61,309 nucleotides of DNA from Bacteroidota bacterium (GTDB lineage: Bacteria > Bacteroidota > Ignavibacteria > UBA10030 > UBA8401). Shown one piece after another: positions 30,181 through 38,700 of this stretch. The stretch lies in contig JAUXTU010000066.1 of assembly GCA_030679145.1 (NCBI GenBank), positions 1 to 61,309 of the forward strand, written 5' to 3'. A model generated the notes under the pieces. That model had not been told where the DNA came from, did not search any database, and saw only the letters and a program-made list of their open reading frames with translations. How positions within the stretch are numbered: position 1 is the first letter of the stretch; the number at the start of each line of letters is the position of its first letter. The position numbers and the translations under genes are program-made.

Positions 30181-30215
30181 AAGTTGACCGTCATCTTAAA
30201 GGTGACGATCAACTT
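30181..30215. other. Intercistronic hairpin after the SPFH gene
   Basis: AAGTTGACCGTCA pairs with TGACGATCAACTT (one mismatch) around TCTTAAAGG. No T-tract follows on the plus strand, so it may stabilise or process the mRNA, or attenuate the two downstream genes. Confidence 0.5.
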
Positions 30216-30226
30216 CAAAAATAAAT

Positions 30227-30739
30227 ATGAAATCATTTTCACAATACCGAACAGAAAAAGTTCAACTGGTCCAGCCATCTATCTGGAAGCGGATCTATCA
30301 ATTACGCACCGCAGAAACAGTGCTGTTGACTATGACCTATCCAAAGGTATTCAGTTCGCTTGCTATCGTTGAAGGATTCGGAGAGATATGGGAATTTCAA
30401 AAACCGAAATGGTGGAGATCGAATCTTGATATTAAAAAGCAGCACAATCAGCTCCCTTTTGCAAAATTTATTGTTGGGAAATGGGGAAGCGGTGGAATGT
30501 TCGAACTTCCCAACGGCGAAAGGATCGAATATGTTTATGAACTATGGAAGAATAAGAACGAACTTTTTTCTCAGCAAAAAATAAAAATAATCTCACTGAA
30601 ACGGGAATCTCTTTTTAAAACGGCACTGAATGTAACCATTGAACATGAATCGGAATTGATCGATAAAAATCCGTGGATCATTATGATCGTCTATGATCAG
30701 ATACTTTCCCGCCGACAAGCAGCGAATGGTGCAGCGTAA
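30227..30739 (+). CDS. Uncharacterised protein in the SPFH operon
   Basis: 170 residues with no signal peptide or obvious transmembrane helix. Features are YRTEKVQLVQPSIWKRIYQLRTAE, LLTMTYPKVFSSLAIVEGFGEIWEF and WGSGGMFELPNGERIEY, then a basic middle and a C-terminal WIIMIVYDQILSRR. The pattern resembles a soluble beta-barrel or lipid-binding fold with a hydrophobic edge, but no family is recognised. It lies between the SPFH protein and the RHH regulator and is probably co-transcribed with them. Confidence 0.7.
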   Translation: MKSFSQYRTEKVQLVQPSIWKRIYQLRTAETVLLTMTYPKVFSSLAIVEGFGEIWEFQKPKWWRSNLDIKKQHNQLPFAKFIVGKWGSGGMFELPNGERIEYVYELWKNKNELFSQQKIKIISLKRESLFKTALNVTIEHESELIDKNPWIIMIVYDQILSRRQAANGAA

Positions 30740-30754
30740 TACGGTACAATTATT

Positions 30755-30937
30755 ATGAGCGAAAAGAAAAAATTCTTATTGCGTCTTGATAGCGATATCT
30801 ATACTGCTCTTGAAAAATGGGCAGCCGATGATCTGCGCAGTGCTAACGCACAGATCGAATTCCTGCTGACCGATGCGGTTCGCAAAGTGGGACGAATACG
30901 CAAGACAGACAGCGAAGCACCTGCTGAAAACCCATAA
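30755..30937 (+). CDS. Arc/CopG-like ribbon-helix-helix DNA-binding protein
   Basis: 60 residues. The beta-strand KKFLLRLD is followed by helix A (SDIYTALEKWAADD) and helix B (SANAQIEFLLTDAVRKV), the RHH fold in which two chains form the DNA-contacting ribbon. No toxin-like partner lies beside it, so it is more likely the autoregulator of the SPFH operon than an antitoxin. It would bind the TGATATCA-type sites in the promoter (inference). Confidence 0.8.
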   Translation: MSEKKKFLLRLDSDIYTALEKWAADDLRSANAQIEFLLTDAVRKVGRIRKTDSEAPAENP

Positions 30938-31033
30938 AGCTGTCTGCATAGTTATTCAGTTATTGTTACCCCGCTTCCTTGATTTTACCCTCCAGTTTTT
31001 TCATATTGACAGCACTAAACAATCATCAAATGA

Positions 31034-31840
31034 ATGACTGACATAACCCACTCGTCCCTTCTTGTTCGCGCCGCGGAAATATTTGTTCACCCCGGGAAAA
31101 TAATACTATCTTTTTTTGAACATCTTGGCCGTTATCTCAGCACTATTGGATGGATGATCTATAATTTCCGCAACGCCAAGGAGTATTCTGGCAATATTCT
31201 TCAGCAAATGGTGATAATCGGGAATAATTCCATTCCTATTGTCATTTTTGTCTCTATGTTTGTGGGAATGGTAACAGCAGTGCAATCTTCTTATCAACTC
31301 TATGATTGGATTCCACGGACGGTGGTTGGAGCGCTTGTCACCAAATCCGTTCTATTAGAATTAACACCATTACTGACAGCCCTTGTATTGGCGGGAAAAG
31401 TCGGCGCAACAATAACCGCAGAACTTGGAACAATGCGCGTAACAGAACAGATAGATGCATTGGAAGCACTAGCATTCGATCCCATCTCATTTCTAATCAC
31501 TCCGAGAGTACTGGCAGGAGTTTTAATGTTTCCACTGCTGGTTATTTTTGGTGATCTGGTTGCAATTCTCGGCGGAATGTTTGGCGCGTCAGTGATCGCT
31601 GGAATTCCATCAGAAGCCTTCGTTGATGGAATGAAAAGTTCGTTTCAAGCGTGGGATGCTGTCTTCGGAATCATTAAAGCCACGGTGTTTGGTTTTATTA
31701 TCACGTCAGTTTCATGTTATCAAGGATTTCAAGTGCAAGGAGGTTCTGAAGGGGTCGGTAAAGCAACCATGAACACCGTTGTTATCACCTCTCTTTCGGT
31801 TGTGGTGATGGACTTTATCTTAGCGTCGGTGCTATTGTGA
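31034..31840 (+). CDS. mlaE: ABC transporter permease, MlaE family
   Basis: 268 residues with 5-6 transmembrane helices. The family signature is complete: PLLTALVLAGKVGATITAELGTMRVTEQIDALEALAFDPISFLITPRVLAG. This is the inner-membrane permease of the Mla system for phospholipid transport between membranes. mlaF and mlaD follow on the same strand. No MlaB or MlaC is present in the window, as is common outside Proteobacteria. Confidence 0.92.
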   Translation: MTDITHSSLLVRAAEIFVHPGKIILSFFEHLGRYLSTIGWMIYNFRNAKEYSGNILQQMVIIGNNSIPIVIFVSMFVGMVTAVQSSYQLYDWIPRTVVGALVTKSVLLELTPLLTALVLAGKVGATITAELGTMRVTEQIDALEALAFDPISFLITPRVLAGVLMFPLLVIFGDLVAILGGMFGASVIAGIPSEAFVDGMKSSFQAWDAVFGIIKATVFGFIITSVSCYQGFQVQGGSEGVGKATMNTVVITSLSVVVMDFILASVLL

Positions 31841-31843
31841 AAG

Positions 31844-31926
31844 CAGTCATACGATGAGTCTTTATAATAATTGCCAGATATTTACTGGCGATGCGATATT
31901 AAAAAAAACAACTCATCGTATGACTG
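31844..31926. repeat. 16-bp perfect inverted repeat between mlaE and mlaF
   Basis: CAGTCATACGATGAGT (31844-31859) is exactly inverted as ACTCATCGTATGACTG (31911-31926). The 51-nt loop contains a second hairpin, GCCAG..CTGGC (about 31873-31889). The element fills nearly the whole mlaE-mlaF gap. No T-run of terminator type follows the right arm. Confidence 0.9.
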
Positions 31927-31942
31927 AGCAACACGAAAACGT

Positions 31943-32674
31943 ATGATACAATTAATAAATATCTGGAAAAAATTCGGTGAAAAACCAGTTCAGTGCGGGG
32001 TGAATCTTGAAGTGCGCGATAATGAAACCCTGGTCATTATCGGAAAAAGCGGCGGCGGAAAAAGTGTGCTGCTTAAAATGATCATTGGATTGATCAAACC
32101 GGACAGCGGTTCAATTGTTGTTGACGGAAAAGAAGTTCTATCAATGACCTATAAACAATTGCAGCGAATGAGATTTAAATTTGGATTTTTATTTCAAGGG
32201 GCGGCGTTGTTTGATTCGATGACCGTTGGTGAAAATATCGAATTAGCATTACGAAGACACAGCGATTATCATGCCAGGGACATCAGTGAGCGAGTAAAGT
32301 ATGCACTGAGCTTGGTGAAATTAGAAAATGTTGAACATCTTATGCCGTCAAGTATTTCCGGCGGCATGAAAAAACGTGTCGGGCTGGCGCGCGCAATTGC
32401 GCTGACACCGAAATATATGTTGTACGATGAACCAACAACCGGACTTGATGTAGAAACTGCCGACGGGATCAATCTCTTAATCAACGAATTAAAGAAAACG
32501 CTTGGAGTAACATCCATTGTTGTAACACATGACATTCACAGTGCGTTTGTTGTGGGAGACCGATTTGCGATTTTTGAGAACGGAGAGTTTCTCTTAACCG
32601 GAACAAAAGATGATATTAGGAACAGTTCAAATCCGGAAGTTCGAAAGTATATTGAGAGTGATATTAAAACGTAA
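31943..32674 (+). CDS. mlaF: ABC transporter ATP-binding protein, MlaF family
   Basis: 243 residues. Walker A GKSGGGKS, Q-loop FLFQGAALFDSMTVGENI, signature SISGGMKKR and Walker B YMLYDEPTTGLD are all intact, with the H-loop VVTHDIHSA. The extra lysine-rich signature and the GGG in Walker A are typical of MlaF/Mkl. It powers the MlaE permease. Confidence 0.95.
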   Translation: MIQLINIWKKFGEKPVQCGVNLEVRDNETLVIIGKSGGGKSVLLKMIIGLIKPDSGSIVVDGKEVLSMTYKQLQRMRFKFGFLFQGAALFDSMTVGENIELALRRHSDYHARDISERVKYALSLVKLENVEHLMPSSISGGMKKRVGLARAIALTPKYMLYDEPTTGLDVETADGINLLINELKKTLGVTSIVVTHDIHSAFVVGDRFAIFENGEFLLTGTKDDIRNSSNPEVRKYIESDIKT

Positions 32675-32755
32675 GGCAATTTGTCACAGAGAATTATTTA
32701 AAAAACTTACAAAGTTCTCCGTGGTTTCCGTCTCACAAAAAAATAATGGTGATTT

Positions 32756-33667
32756 ATGAATTTATCAAATGAAGCGAGAATCGGCATTGCAGTATTTCTT
32801 GCTGCAATAATCCTGGTTGGCGGGATTATTTTTCTGAAGGGAATTGATTTCCGATCAAAAGAATACCGACTGACGCTATTCTATGGAAATGTCAACGGAT
32901 TAACCGAAGGGAGTCCGATCACCATTGCAGGATTGAACATTGGTAAGGTGCAGGATATGCGTCTTGCGGGAAACGTCATTGCTGTCAGCATAGCAATTGA
33001 TAACAAAGTAAATATCTCTAAAGATTCAAAGGCATTTATCAAATCATCAAGCCTTATGGGGGGAAAACAGATCGCAATGATTCCGGGAGTTTCGCCGGAA
33101 ATATTAAAAGATGGCGATACGCTGACCGGCGCATACGAAGCAGATCTTACGGAATTAACATCAACACTATCGCCGATCTCCTCGAACGTACTGGGAATTT
33201 TGGAGCGGGTGAACACAACATTTGATGATCCGACTCGCAGGAACATCCAAAGCATTCTATTAGAATTGAATCGTGCCGCAAAAGATCTTCAACAAGTGAT
33301 CCTTCAACAAGGGGGACATCTTGATTATGCGGTCGGAAATTTCTCAACATTTTCCGAAGACATGAGCCGTTTTGCAAAACGATTGGATACGATCGCTGTC
33401 GGTCAAAAAGGGAATATTGAAGAGGGCGTAAAAAGCATACGGGCAACTGCAAAAACAATGGAAGAAGCATCCGGTCGATTTAAAGATGCAAGCACATCTA
33501 TTGATAATGTATTCAAAAAATTAGAACGCGGCGATGGAACAATCGGAAAACTGATGAACGATGAGAGACTTTACAATCACCTTGATTCCCTTATTCTTAG
33601 TTTGAATGAACTGGCAAAAGATCTTAAAGCGAATCCAAAACGATACGTCAATGTTAGTGTATTCTAG
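32756..33667 (+). CDS. mlaD: MCE-domain protein, MlaD family
   Basis: 303 residues. One N-terminal membrane helix (IGIAVFLAAIILVGGIIFL) is followed by an MCE domain (RLTLFYGNVNGLTEGSPITIAGLNIGKVQDM..KAFIKSSSLMGGKQIAMIPG). A long helical periplasmic tail carries amphipathic repeats (SIRATAKTMEEASGRFKDASTSIDNVF). MlaD hexamers carry lipid across the periplasmic face of MlaE. Third gene of the set. Confidence 0.93.
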   Translation: MNLSNEARIGIAVFLAAIILVGGIIFLKGIDFRSKEYRLTLFYGNVNGLTEGSPITIAGLNIGKVQDMRLAGNVIAVSIAIDNKVNISKDSKAFIKSSSLMGGKQIAMIPGVSPEILKDGDTLTGAYEADLTELTSTLSPISSNVLGILERVNTTFDDPTRRNIQSILLELNRAAKDLQQVILQQGGHLDYAVGNFSTFSEDMSRFAKRLDTIAVGQKGNIEEGVKSIRATAKTMEEASGRFKDASTSIDNVFKKLERGDGTIGKLMNDERLYNHLDSLILSLNELAKDLKANPKRYVNVSVF

Positions 33668-33794
33668 AATATGTGATGCGCCAACGGAAAAGATAACAAA
33701 AGTATAACATTTATTGTAAGAAGGATTTTTCCACCGCTCTTGTGCGTTATAGATGATGAAAACAATCATTGTAAACTACAAGAAAGATGTCATT

Positions 33795-34292
33795 ATGAAA
33801 AGCGTTATTATTATCGGAATCATTGTTTTGCTCATAGCGGGAGTAATGTTTACGCAAAACAAAGCGTCGCGTGCCGTAAAATCTGTTATGGGAGATACTG
33901 CAAGTCTGCGCCAGCGTGTATTGTGGGAGAAAGCGACCGAAATGCCGTTCAGCGGAGTGTTTGATGAGTTCTTTGAGGATGGTACATATTCCTGTGCGGG
34001 CTGCGGAACAGAATTGTTCAAATCAAATTCAAAATACAATTCAGGCTGCGGCTGGCCAGCATTCTCTTCCGCAATGAACAACGGAATGGTGGAAGAAGAA
34101 GTCGACAACACTCTTGGAATGAGACGCGTAGAAGTTCACTGTAAAAAATGTAAAGGGCATCTGGGGCATGTCTTTGAAGATGGTCCGGCACCGACAGGTT
34201 TGCGATATTGCATCAACTCAATTTCATTGAATTTTACTGCAGATAAATCTCAATCTTCAAAACAATCAAAACTAACAAAAGAAAAAAAATGA
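33795..34292 (+). CDS. msrB: Membrane-anchored or exported methionine-R-sulfoxide reductase B
   Basis: 165 residues from ATG 33795; an ATG at 33753 would add 14 residues before the hydrophobic segment. An N-terminal helix (VIIIGIIVLLIAGVMF) precedes the SelR domain. The zinc pairs CAGC (about 67, 70) and CKKC (about 116, 119) are present. The catalytic Cys is in RYCINSISL (about 139). It repairs oxidised methionine, probably on the periplasmic side. The stop overlaps the DoxX start (ATGA). Confidence 0.93.
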   Translation: MKSVIIIGIIVLLIAGVMFTQNKASRAVKSVMGDTASLRQRVLWEKATEMPFSGVFDEFFEDGTYSCAGCGTELFKSNSKYNSGCGWPAFSSAMNNGMVEEEVDNTLGMRRVEVHCKKCKGHLGHVFEDGPAPTGLRYCINSISLNFTADKSQSSKQSKLTKEKK

Positions 34293-34672
34293 CGATACAA
34301 TCCACAAAAGCAATAACAATGTTGCAAATCATTATCGGTGCGCTTATCATTACCCACGGCGCATTACGGATCTATTCTAACACCGTGTTGGGATTTGGCG
34401 AAGTGCTTACATTAAGCGGCATTCCGCAGGGAACGATCGTTGCATGGTCGCTTACGGCATTTGAAATTCTTGGAGGATTGACATTTCTTCTTGGAAAATT
34501 TGTTAAGCCGATAGGATTGTTGTTGGCAATCTATCTTATTGCAGAGATCTATCTTTTTCAGTTTAAGAACGGATGGTCTGTGAGCGGATTTGGAAAAAGT
34601 GAAATTGAATACAATATATTATTGATTACATCATTCTTTGCTGTTTCGCTTTCGCAGCCAAAGTGGAAATAA
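34289..34672 (+). CDS. DoxX-like small membrane protein
   Basis: 127 residues with about four transmembrane helices (LQIIIGALIITHGALRIY, TFEILGGLTFLLGKFV-type segment and so on). The pattern fits the DoxX/DoxD-like family, often found next to redox genes. It overlaps msrB by 4 bp (ATGA) and is probably translated with it, perhaps as an electron-supply or quinone-interacting partner (inference). Confidence 0.7.
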   Translation: MTIQSTKAITMLQIIIGALIITHGALRIYSNTVLGFGEVLTLSGIPQGTIVAWSLTAFEILGGLTFLLGKFVKPIGLLLAIYLIAEIYLFQFKNGWSVSGFGKSEIEYNILLITSFFAVSLSQPKWK

Positions 34673-34773
34673 CGTCTGTTGGCTGCCGGGCTTTGGTTAT
34701 TCATTCCCCATACTTTCCAATTCTTTCTCAGATGATTCATTGTCAAATTTAAATTGAGCCGACTGTGTAATAT

Positions 34774-35370
34774 TTAAACCCTTAGCGAGCCGCGGAATCC
34801 TCTGGCGGCATAGTAAGATTCTGCACCGTTGTGATAAGTAAAGACATGATCGTAGCGTTGGTCGCAAAAGATGGCACCGCCGAGCTCTCTAATCTCATCA
34901 GGAGTTTGTACCCAGCTTGACGTTTTTGTGTCGAAATTCCCGAGTTTCTGTAATTCCCGATATTGTTCTTCCGTTAACAGCTCAATACCCATGGCGGCGG
35001 CCATATCAACAGCGCTATTTTTTGGTTTATGTTCTTTCCTCGAATCCAGCGCTTCACGGTCGTAACAAAGACTTCTGCGATCTTTAGGACTTTCCTCTGA
35101 ACAATCAAAAAAAATGTATTCACCCCTCTTTTTATCCTGACCAACAACATCCGGTTCACCGCCGGTTCTTTCCATTTCATTGAGCGACCATAGCTTTTCA
35201 GTATTAGCTTCCAGCTTTGCTTGCACGGCAGCCCATTCAAGACCTTTATGGCGGTTCATGTTTTCCTCAAAACGGTCTTTCAACGCTCTGAGCAGTTCTT
35301 CACGCCTGCCTGCCGGCAAGGCAGGTTGTTTTGGTGACAACTTCTTTTTATTGCTATTAGTTTTCTTCAT
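34774..35370 (-). CDS. DUF4256 family protein
   Basis: 198 residues. The conserved blocks of DUF4256 are recognisable: WAAVQAKLEANTEKLWSLNEMERTGGEPDVVG, YIFFDCSEESPKDRRSLCYDREAL and the terminal YYAARGFRGSLRV. Function is unknown. The N-terminal stretch QPALPAGRR is encoded by a 21-bp palindrome (35305-35325), so a repeat has been built into the coding region in frame. It lies next to a DUF1801 gene on the same strand. Confidence 0.82.
   Translation of the reverse strand: MKKTNSNKKKLSPKQPALPAGRREELLRALKDRFEENMNRHKGLEWAAVQAKLEANTEKLWSLNEMERTGGEPDVVGQDKKRGEYIFFDCSEESPKDRRSLCYDREALDSRKEHKPKNSAVDMAAAMGIELLTEEQYRELQKLGNFDTKTSSWVQTPDEIRELGGAIFCDQRYDHVFTYHNGAESYYAARGFRGSLRV
35305..35325. repeat. 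Intragenic palindromic repeat in the DUF4256 gene
   Basis: CCTGCCTGCC is inverted as GGCAAGGCAGG with one extra base. It encodes PALPAGR on the minus strand, a peptide characteristic of palindromic repeats that insert in coding sequence. It lies ahead of the conserved domain, where it would be tolerated. Confidence 0.75.
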
Positions 35371-35396
35371 ACTTTTATATTACCTCTGTTGAATAT

Positions 35397-35825
35397 TCAT
35401 TTATTTCTTTTTAGAGATACTATGATTATTTCTTTTAGAACTTTTAGATCAACATCTTCAAGTTTATTAATGTAGAGGCACCCAACACCGGTCTTATGTT
35501 TACCAAGTTTTTTAAGAACAGCAGCTTGTTTCTTAATATCTACCATAAGGTACAATGATAGATTCATTTTACGAGGAGAGAAACCTATCAGGAGCCAATC
35601 AACCTCTCTGCCGGTAGCGGGGCTTTTGTATCGCTTGTTGCCAAAACCGATAATTGAGCTGCTCCATAGTACCGGATCTTCCCCGGTCGCTTTTTTCATC
35701 ATTTCCAAAAGCACAAAACTGTCTTTACGCTGTTGTTCATCCGTAACAGTATTGATAAAATCCTCAACGCTTGCGGAGGTTGGTTTTGTTTTTATTTCAG
35801 CCAATTTTGATTTTTTCTCAGCCAT
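35397..35825 (-). CDS. DUF1801 family protein
   Basis: 142 residues from ATG 35825; a TTG 39 bp upstream only extends the frame. Core motifs match DUF1801 (YdhG-like): PVLWSSSIIGFGNKRYKS, REVDWLLIGFSPRKMNLSLYLM and GKHKTGVGCLYINKLEDVDLKVLKEII. The biochemical function is unknown; the fold is related to iron chaperone-like proteins. Confidence 0.8.
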   Translation of the reverse strand: MAEKKSKLAEIKTKPTSASVEDFINTVTDEQQRKDSFVLLEMMKKATGEDPVLWSSSIIGFGNKRYKSPATGREVDWLLIGFSPRKMNLSLYLMVDIKKQAAVLKKLGKHKTGVGCLYINKLEDVDLKVLKEIIIVSLKRNK

Positions 35826-35966
35826 GTGAAATTTTTCTTTTGAATGCTGAATTGCTTGATCCAAATAATTAATGATTTTGCCAAGAAATTTTTTACTGTT
35901 CGCAATGTCATGCCTTAGGCAGGCGTATATTAATTTCCGTTGTTTTACTTTATGGAAAAAATATTG

Positions 35967-36449
35967 TTAATGATGATGTCCACCTGCACCATGAACATGA
36001 CCGTGGCTTAATTCATCCGCACTTGCGTCACGAACATCGACGATCTTCACATCAAAATGTAATGTTTTTCCTGCCAAAGGATGATTTCCATCCACCGTAA
36101 CAATTTTATCCCCAACCTTAGTAACCGTAACAACCCGATGTCCTGCAGGACCGGAAGCGGTGAACTGCATTCCAGCTTCTAATTCTTTTACATCCTGAAA
36201 TTGTTCGCGTGGAACTTCTATGATATCACCCGCATTAAATTCGCCATATCCATCAGCGGGAGCAACAGCAACTTTTAGTTTGTCGTTTTTTGCTTTTCCT
36301 TCAAGCTGTAATTCGAGTCCGTGAACAATGTTTCCGTTTCCGTGCAGGTAAGCCAGCGGTTCGCGTCCTTCTGATGAATCGAGAATTTCACCGCTGTCAT
36401 CGCGGAGCGTGTATTCAATTGAAACTACTTTATCTTTTGAAACGATCAT
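35967..36449 (-). CDS. slyD: FKBP-type peptidyl-prolyl isomerase, SlyD-like
   Basis: 160 residues. The split FKBP domain with an insert-in-flap matches SlyD: VSIEYTLRDDSGEILDSSEGREPLAYLHGNGNIVHGLE, then NHPLAGKTLHFDVKIVDVRDAS. The C-terminus is His-rich (HGHVHGAGGHHH), as in SlyD proteins that bind nickel or other metals. It catalyses proline isomerisation and acts as a chaperone. AGGACCAGGCA precedes ATG 36449. It lies 22 bp upstream of the GH97 coordinates, on the same strand. Confidence 0.93.
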   Translation of the reverse strand: MIVSKDKVVSIEYTLRDDSGEILDSSEGREPLAYLHGNGNIVHGLELQLEGKAKNDKLKVAVAPADGYGEFNAGDIIEVPREQFQDVKELEAGMQFTASGPAGHRVVTVTKVGDKIVTVDGNHPLAGKTLHFDVKIVDVRDASADELSHGHVHGAGGHHH

Positions 36450-36470
36450 TGCCTGGTCCTTTGTAAATGA

Positions 36471-38612
36471 TTATTGTTTGTATGATTTAAGTTTTTTGGT
36501 CTCTTCAACGGTTGCAGGTTTAATGCTTACTGCCGAACCGCCGCCCGCTGCCAATTTCAATTTGAGCACAGTCTTTTCGCTGACAAGAAATTGTTCAATC
36601 TTATATGCCATCGGATTCTTTTCCCAATGTGCATCAGAGGCATCACCATAGATCGTTGCTGTATATTTTTGTTTGGGGGTTAAGAAGTTCAACGATGCGG
36701 TAGCCGTGCGCGGATTCTCATCCGTAATTGCGCCAAGATACCATTCATCCATATTCTTTGCTTTGCGTGCGACCGTCAGATAATCACCCGGTTCAGCTTC
36801 TAAAATTTTTGAATCGTCCCAATCAACAGCGACATCTTTGATAAATTGGAATGCATCCGGTTTTGCTTCGTAATTCTCAGGAAGATCGGCAGCCATTTGC
36901 AGCGGACTATAGATGGTTACATACAGCGCTAATTGTTTTGCAAGTGTTGTATGAACTTGTTCCTTTTTGTTTGGATTGTAAAAACTCATCTTTATCTGAA
37001 AGATACCCGGAGTATAATCCATCGGTCCACCCATAAAACGGGTGAATGGGAGAATCGTTTCGTGGTCTGGCGGATTGCCGCTGCTCCAGGCATTGAATTC
37101 ATTTCCGCGCGCCGCTTCGTTTGCAAGCCAGTTCGGATACGTGCGCTGCAATCCGGTAGGTCGAACAGCCTCATGCATATTGATCATAATTTTATACTTC
37201 GCACTTTTTTCAGCTGCGCGAACGTAATGATTCACCATCCACTGTCCATCGTGAAGTTCTCCGCGTGGAATAATTTTTCCAACATATCCGGTCTTTACCG
37301 CATCATATCCAAATTGATTCATAAAACGATACGCATCATCCATTCTTCGTTCATAATTTGTAGCGGAGGCGGACGTTTCATGATGCATAATTAGTTTTAC
37401 ACCTTTTTCCGCCGCATATTTTTGTAATGCTGCAACTTCAAAATCGGGATACGGTGTGACAAAATCGAACACATTCTCTTTCCAATTGCCGAACCAATCT
37501 TCCCATCCAACATTCCAGCCTTCAACCAACACTCCGTCAAAGCCATGTTTGGCGGCAAAATCGATATAAACTTTCGTTCTCTCAGTTGTTGCGCCATGAT
37601 GACCGTTTGGCCGCAGCGCGTTCCAATTTGTTTCGCCGATCTTCACATTGTTTGTATCGGCATAATTCCACGAAGCAATGCCGACATGCATTTCCCACCA
37701 GATACCGACATATTTTACAGGTTTGATCCAGCCGACATCTTCGATCTTTGACGGCTCATTCAAATTCAGTGTCATCTTTGACGCAAGGATATCAACCGCC
37801 TTGTCGCTTACAAAAATTGTTCTCCACGGAGTTTTTGTCGGCGCCTGAAGATATGCTTTGTTTCCAACCGCATCCGGTGCAAGCATGGATGTGAGCACAA
37901 AGTTACTTTTGTTGATATCGAGACACATTGCCGGATAGTTTGAAAGTGCAGCTTCGAAAATATCGATATACAATCCATCAGCCGATTTCATTATCACCGG
38001 TGTTTGAATGGCATTTGGAGCGATAACACTTCGTGTTGCGATGTCGGTAGACGACATTCCTTGCAGAGCGTTTACTTCGCTTAAGGCAGTGTGAAAGTAT
38101 CTATATTCGTTTGTATCAAAGTCTCCAGGGATCCAAAACGCTTTATGATCACCGGTGAGAGCAAATTCTGTGCGTTCATCACTTACGGTAAAATAATTAA
38201 GATTATCTTGTTTGGGAAACTCATACCGGAAGCCAAGACCTTCATCAAACAAGCGGAACACGATCACCATTGCACGATTGTTCTGCGCAGGCTGGTGCAG
38301 CGTAACTTTTAATTCACGATAATTATTGCGAATTGTTTTCACCTCGCCCCAAACCGGATTCCAAGAATCATCAACAAGCGAGGATTCGACCAATGCAACC
38401 GTAAAACCATTGAGAAATGATGGCTGATCTTTTAACGTAATACCAAGCGTGCTAGGATTTATCACTGATTTTTTTTCAAATGATAATCGATATTGTGCAA
38501 CACTATCCGATGTTACAGCAAAATTGAGCGTTAATTTTTTGCTTGGTGATTGTATGGTCTGAGCAGTTATGGCAACGACCATAACAATGAAGAACAGAAT
38601 TATTTTTTTCAT
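36471..38612 (-). CDS. GH97 glycoside hydrolase (alpha-glucosidase/alpha-galactosidase type, SusB-like)
   Basis: 713 residues from ATG 38612, which starts a signal peptide (MKKIILFFIVMVVAITAQ); the frame above it is not coding. The N-terminal beta-sandwich (SPSKKLTLNFAV..YRLSFEKKSVINPSTLGI) is followed by the TIM barrel with WWEMHVGIASWN, FDGVLVEGWNVGWEDWFG, GVKLIMHHETSASATNYERR and ARGNEFNAWSSGNPPDHETILPFTRFMGGPMDYTPG. It is calcium-dependent and probably acts on alpha-glucans at the cell surface or in the periplasm. It might work with the GH13 gene at 49.5 kb, but they are not adjacent. Confidence 0.9.
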   Translation of the reverse strand: MKKIILFFIVMVVAITAQTIQSPSKKLTLNFAVTSDSVAQYRLSFEKKSVINPSTLGITLKDQPSFLNGFTVALVESSLVDDSWNPVWGEVKTIRNNYRELKVTLHQPAQNNRAMVIVFRLFDEGLGFRYEFPKQDNLNYFTVSDERTEFALTGDHKAFWIPGDFDTNEYRYFHTALSEVNALQGMSSTDIATRSVIAPNAIQTPVIMKSADGLYIDIFEAALSNYPAMCLDINKSNFVLTSMLAPDAVGNKAYLQAPTKTPWRTIFVSDKAVDILASKMTLNLNEPSKIEDVGWIKPVKYVGIWWEMHVGIASWNYADTNNVKIGETNWNALRPNGHHGATTERTKVYIDFAAKHGFDGVLVEGWNVGWEDWFGNWKENVFDFVTPYPDFEVAALQKYAAEKGVKLIMHHETSASATNYERRMDDAYRFMNQFGYDAVKTGYVGKIIPRGELHDGQWMVNHYVRAAEKSAKYKIMINMHEAVRPTGLQRTYPNWLANEAARGNEFNAWSSGNPPDHETILPFTRFMGGPMDYTPGIFQIKMSFYNPNKKEQVHTTLAKQLALYVTIYSPLQMAADLPENYEAKPDAFQFIKDVAVDWDDSKILEAEPGDYLTVARKAKNMDEWYLGAITDENPRTATASLNFLTPKQKYTATIYGDASDAHWEKNPMAYKIEQFLVSEKTVLKLKLAAGGGSAVSIKPATVEETKKLKSYKQ

Positions 38613-38700
38613 ATAGAGTCGGGATTCAGCAGTGGATAAATTTTTCAGAAACACTTTCAATTTAGAAAGGAGAGAGGTGATAAACAACGGGAAAAATGTA

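Noticed and set aside
30755-30937. Toxin-antitoxin pair involving the RHH protein
   Set aside because: The neighbouring 170-residue protein resembles no RelE, MazF or HicA toxin, and the gene order fits an operon regulator better.
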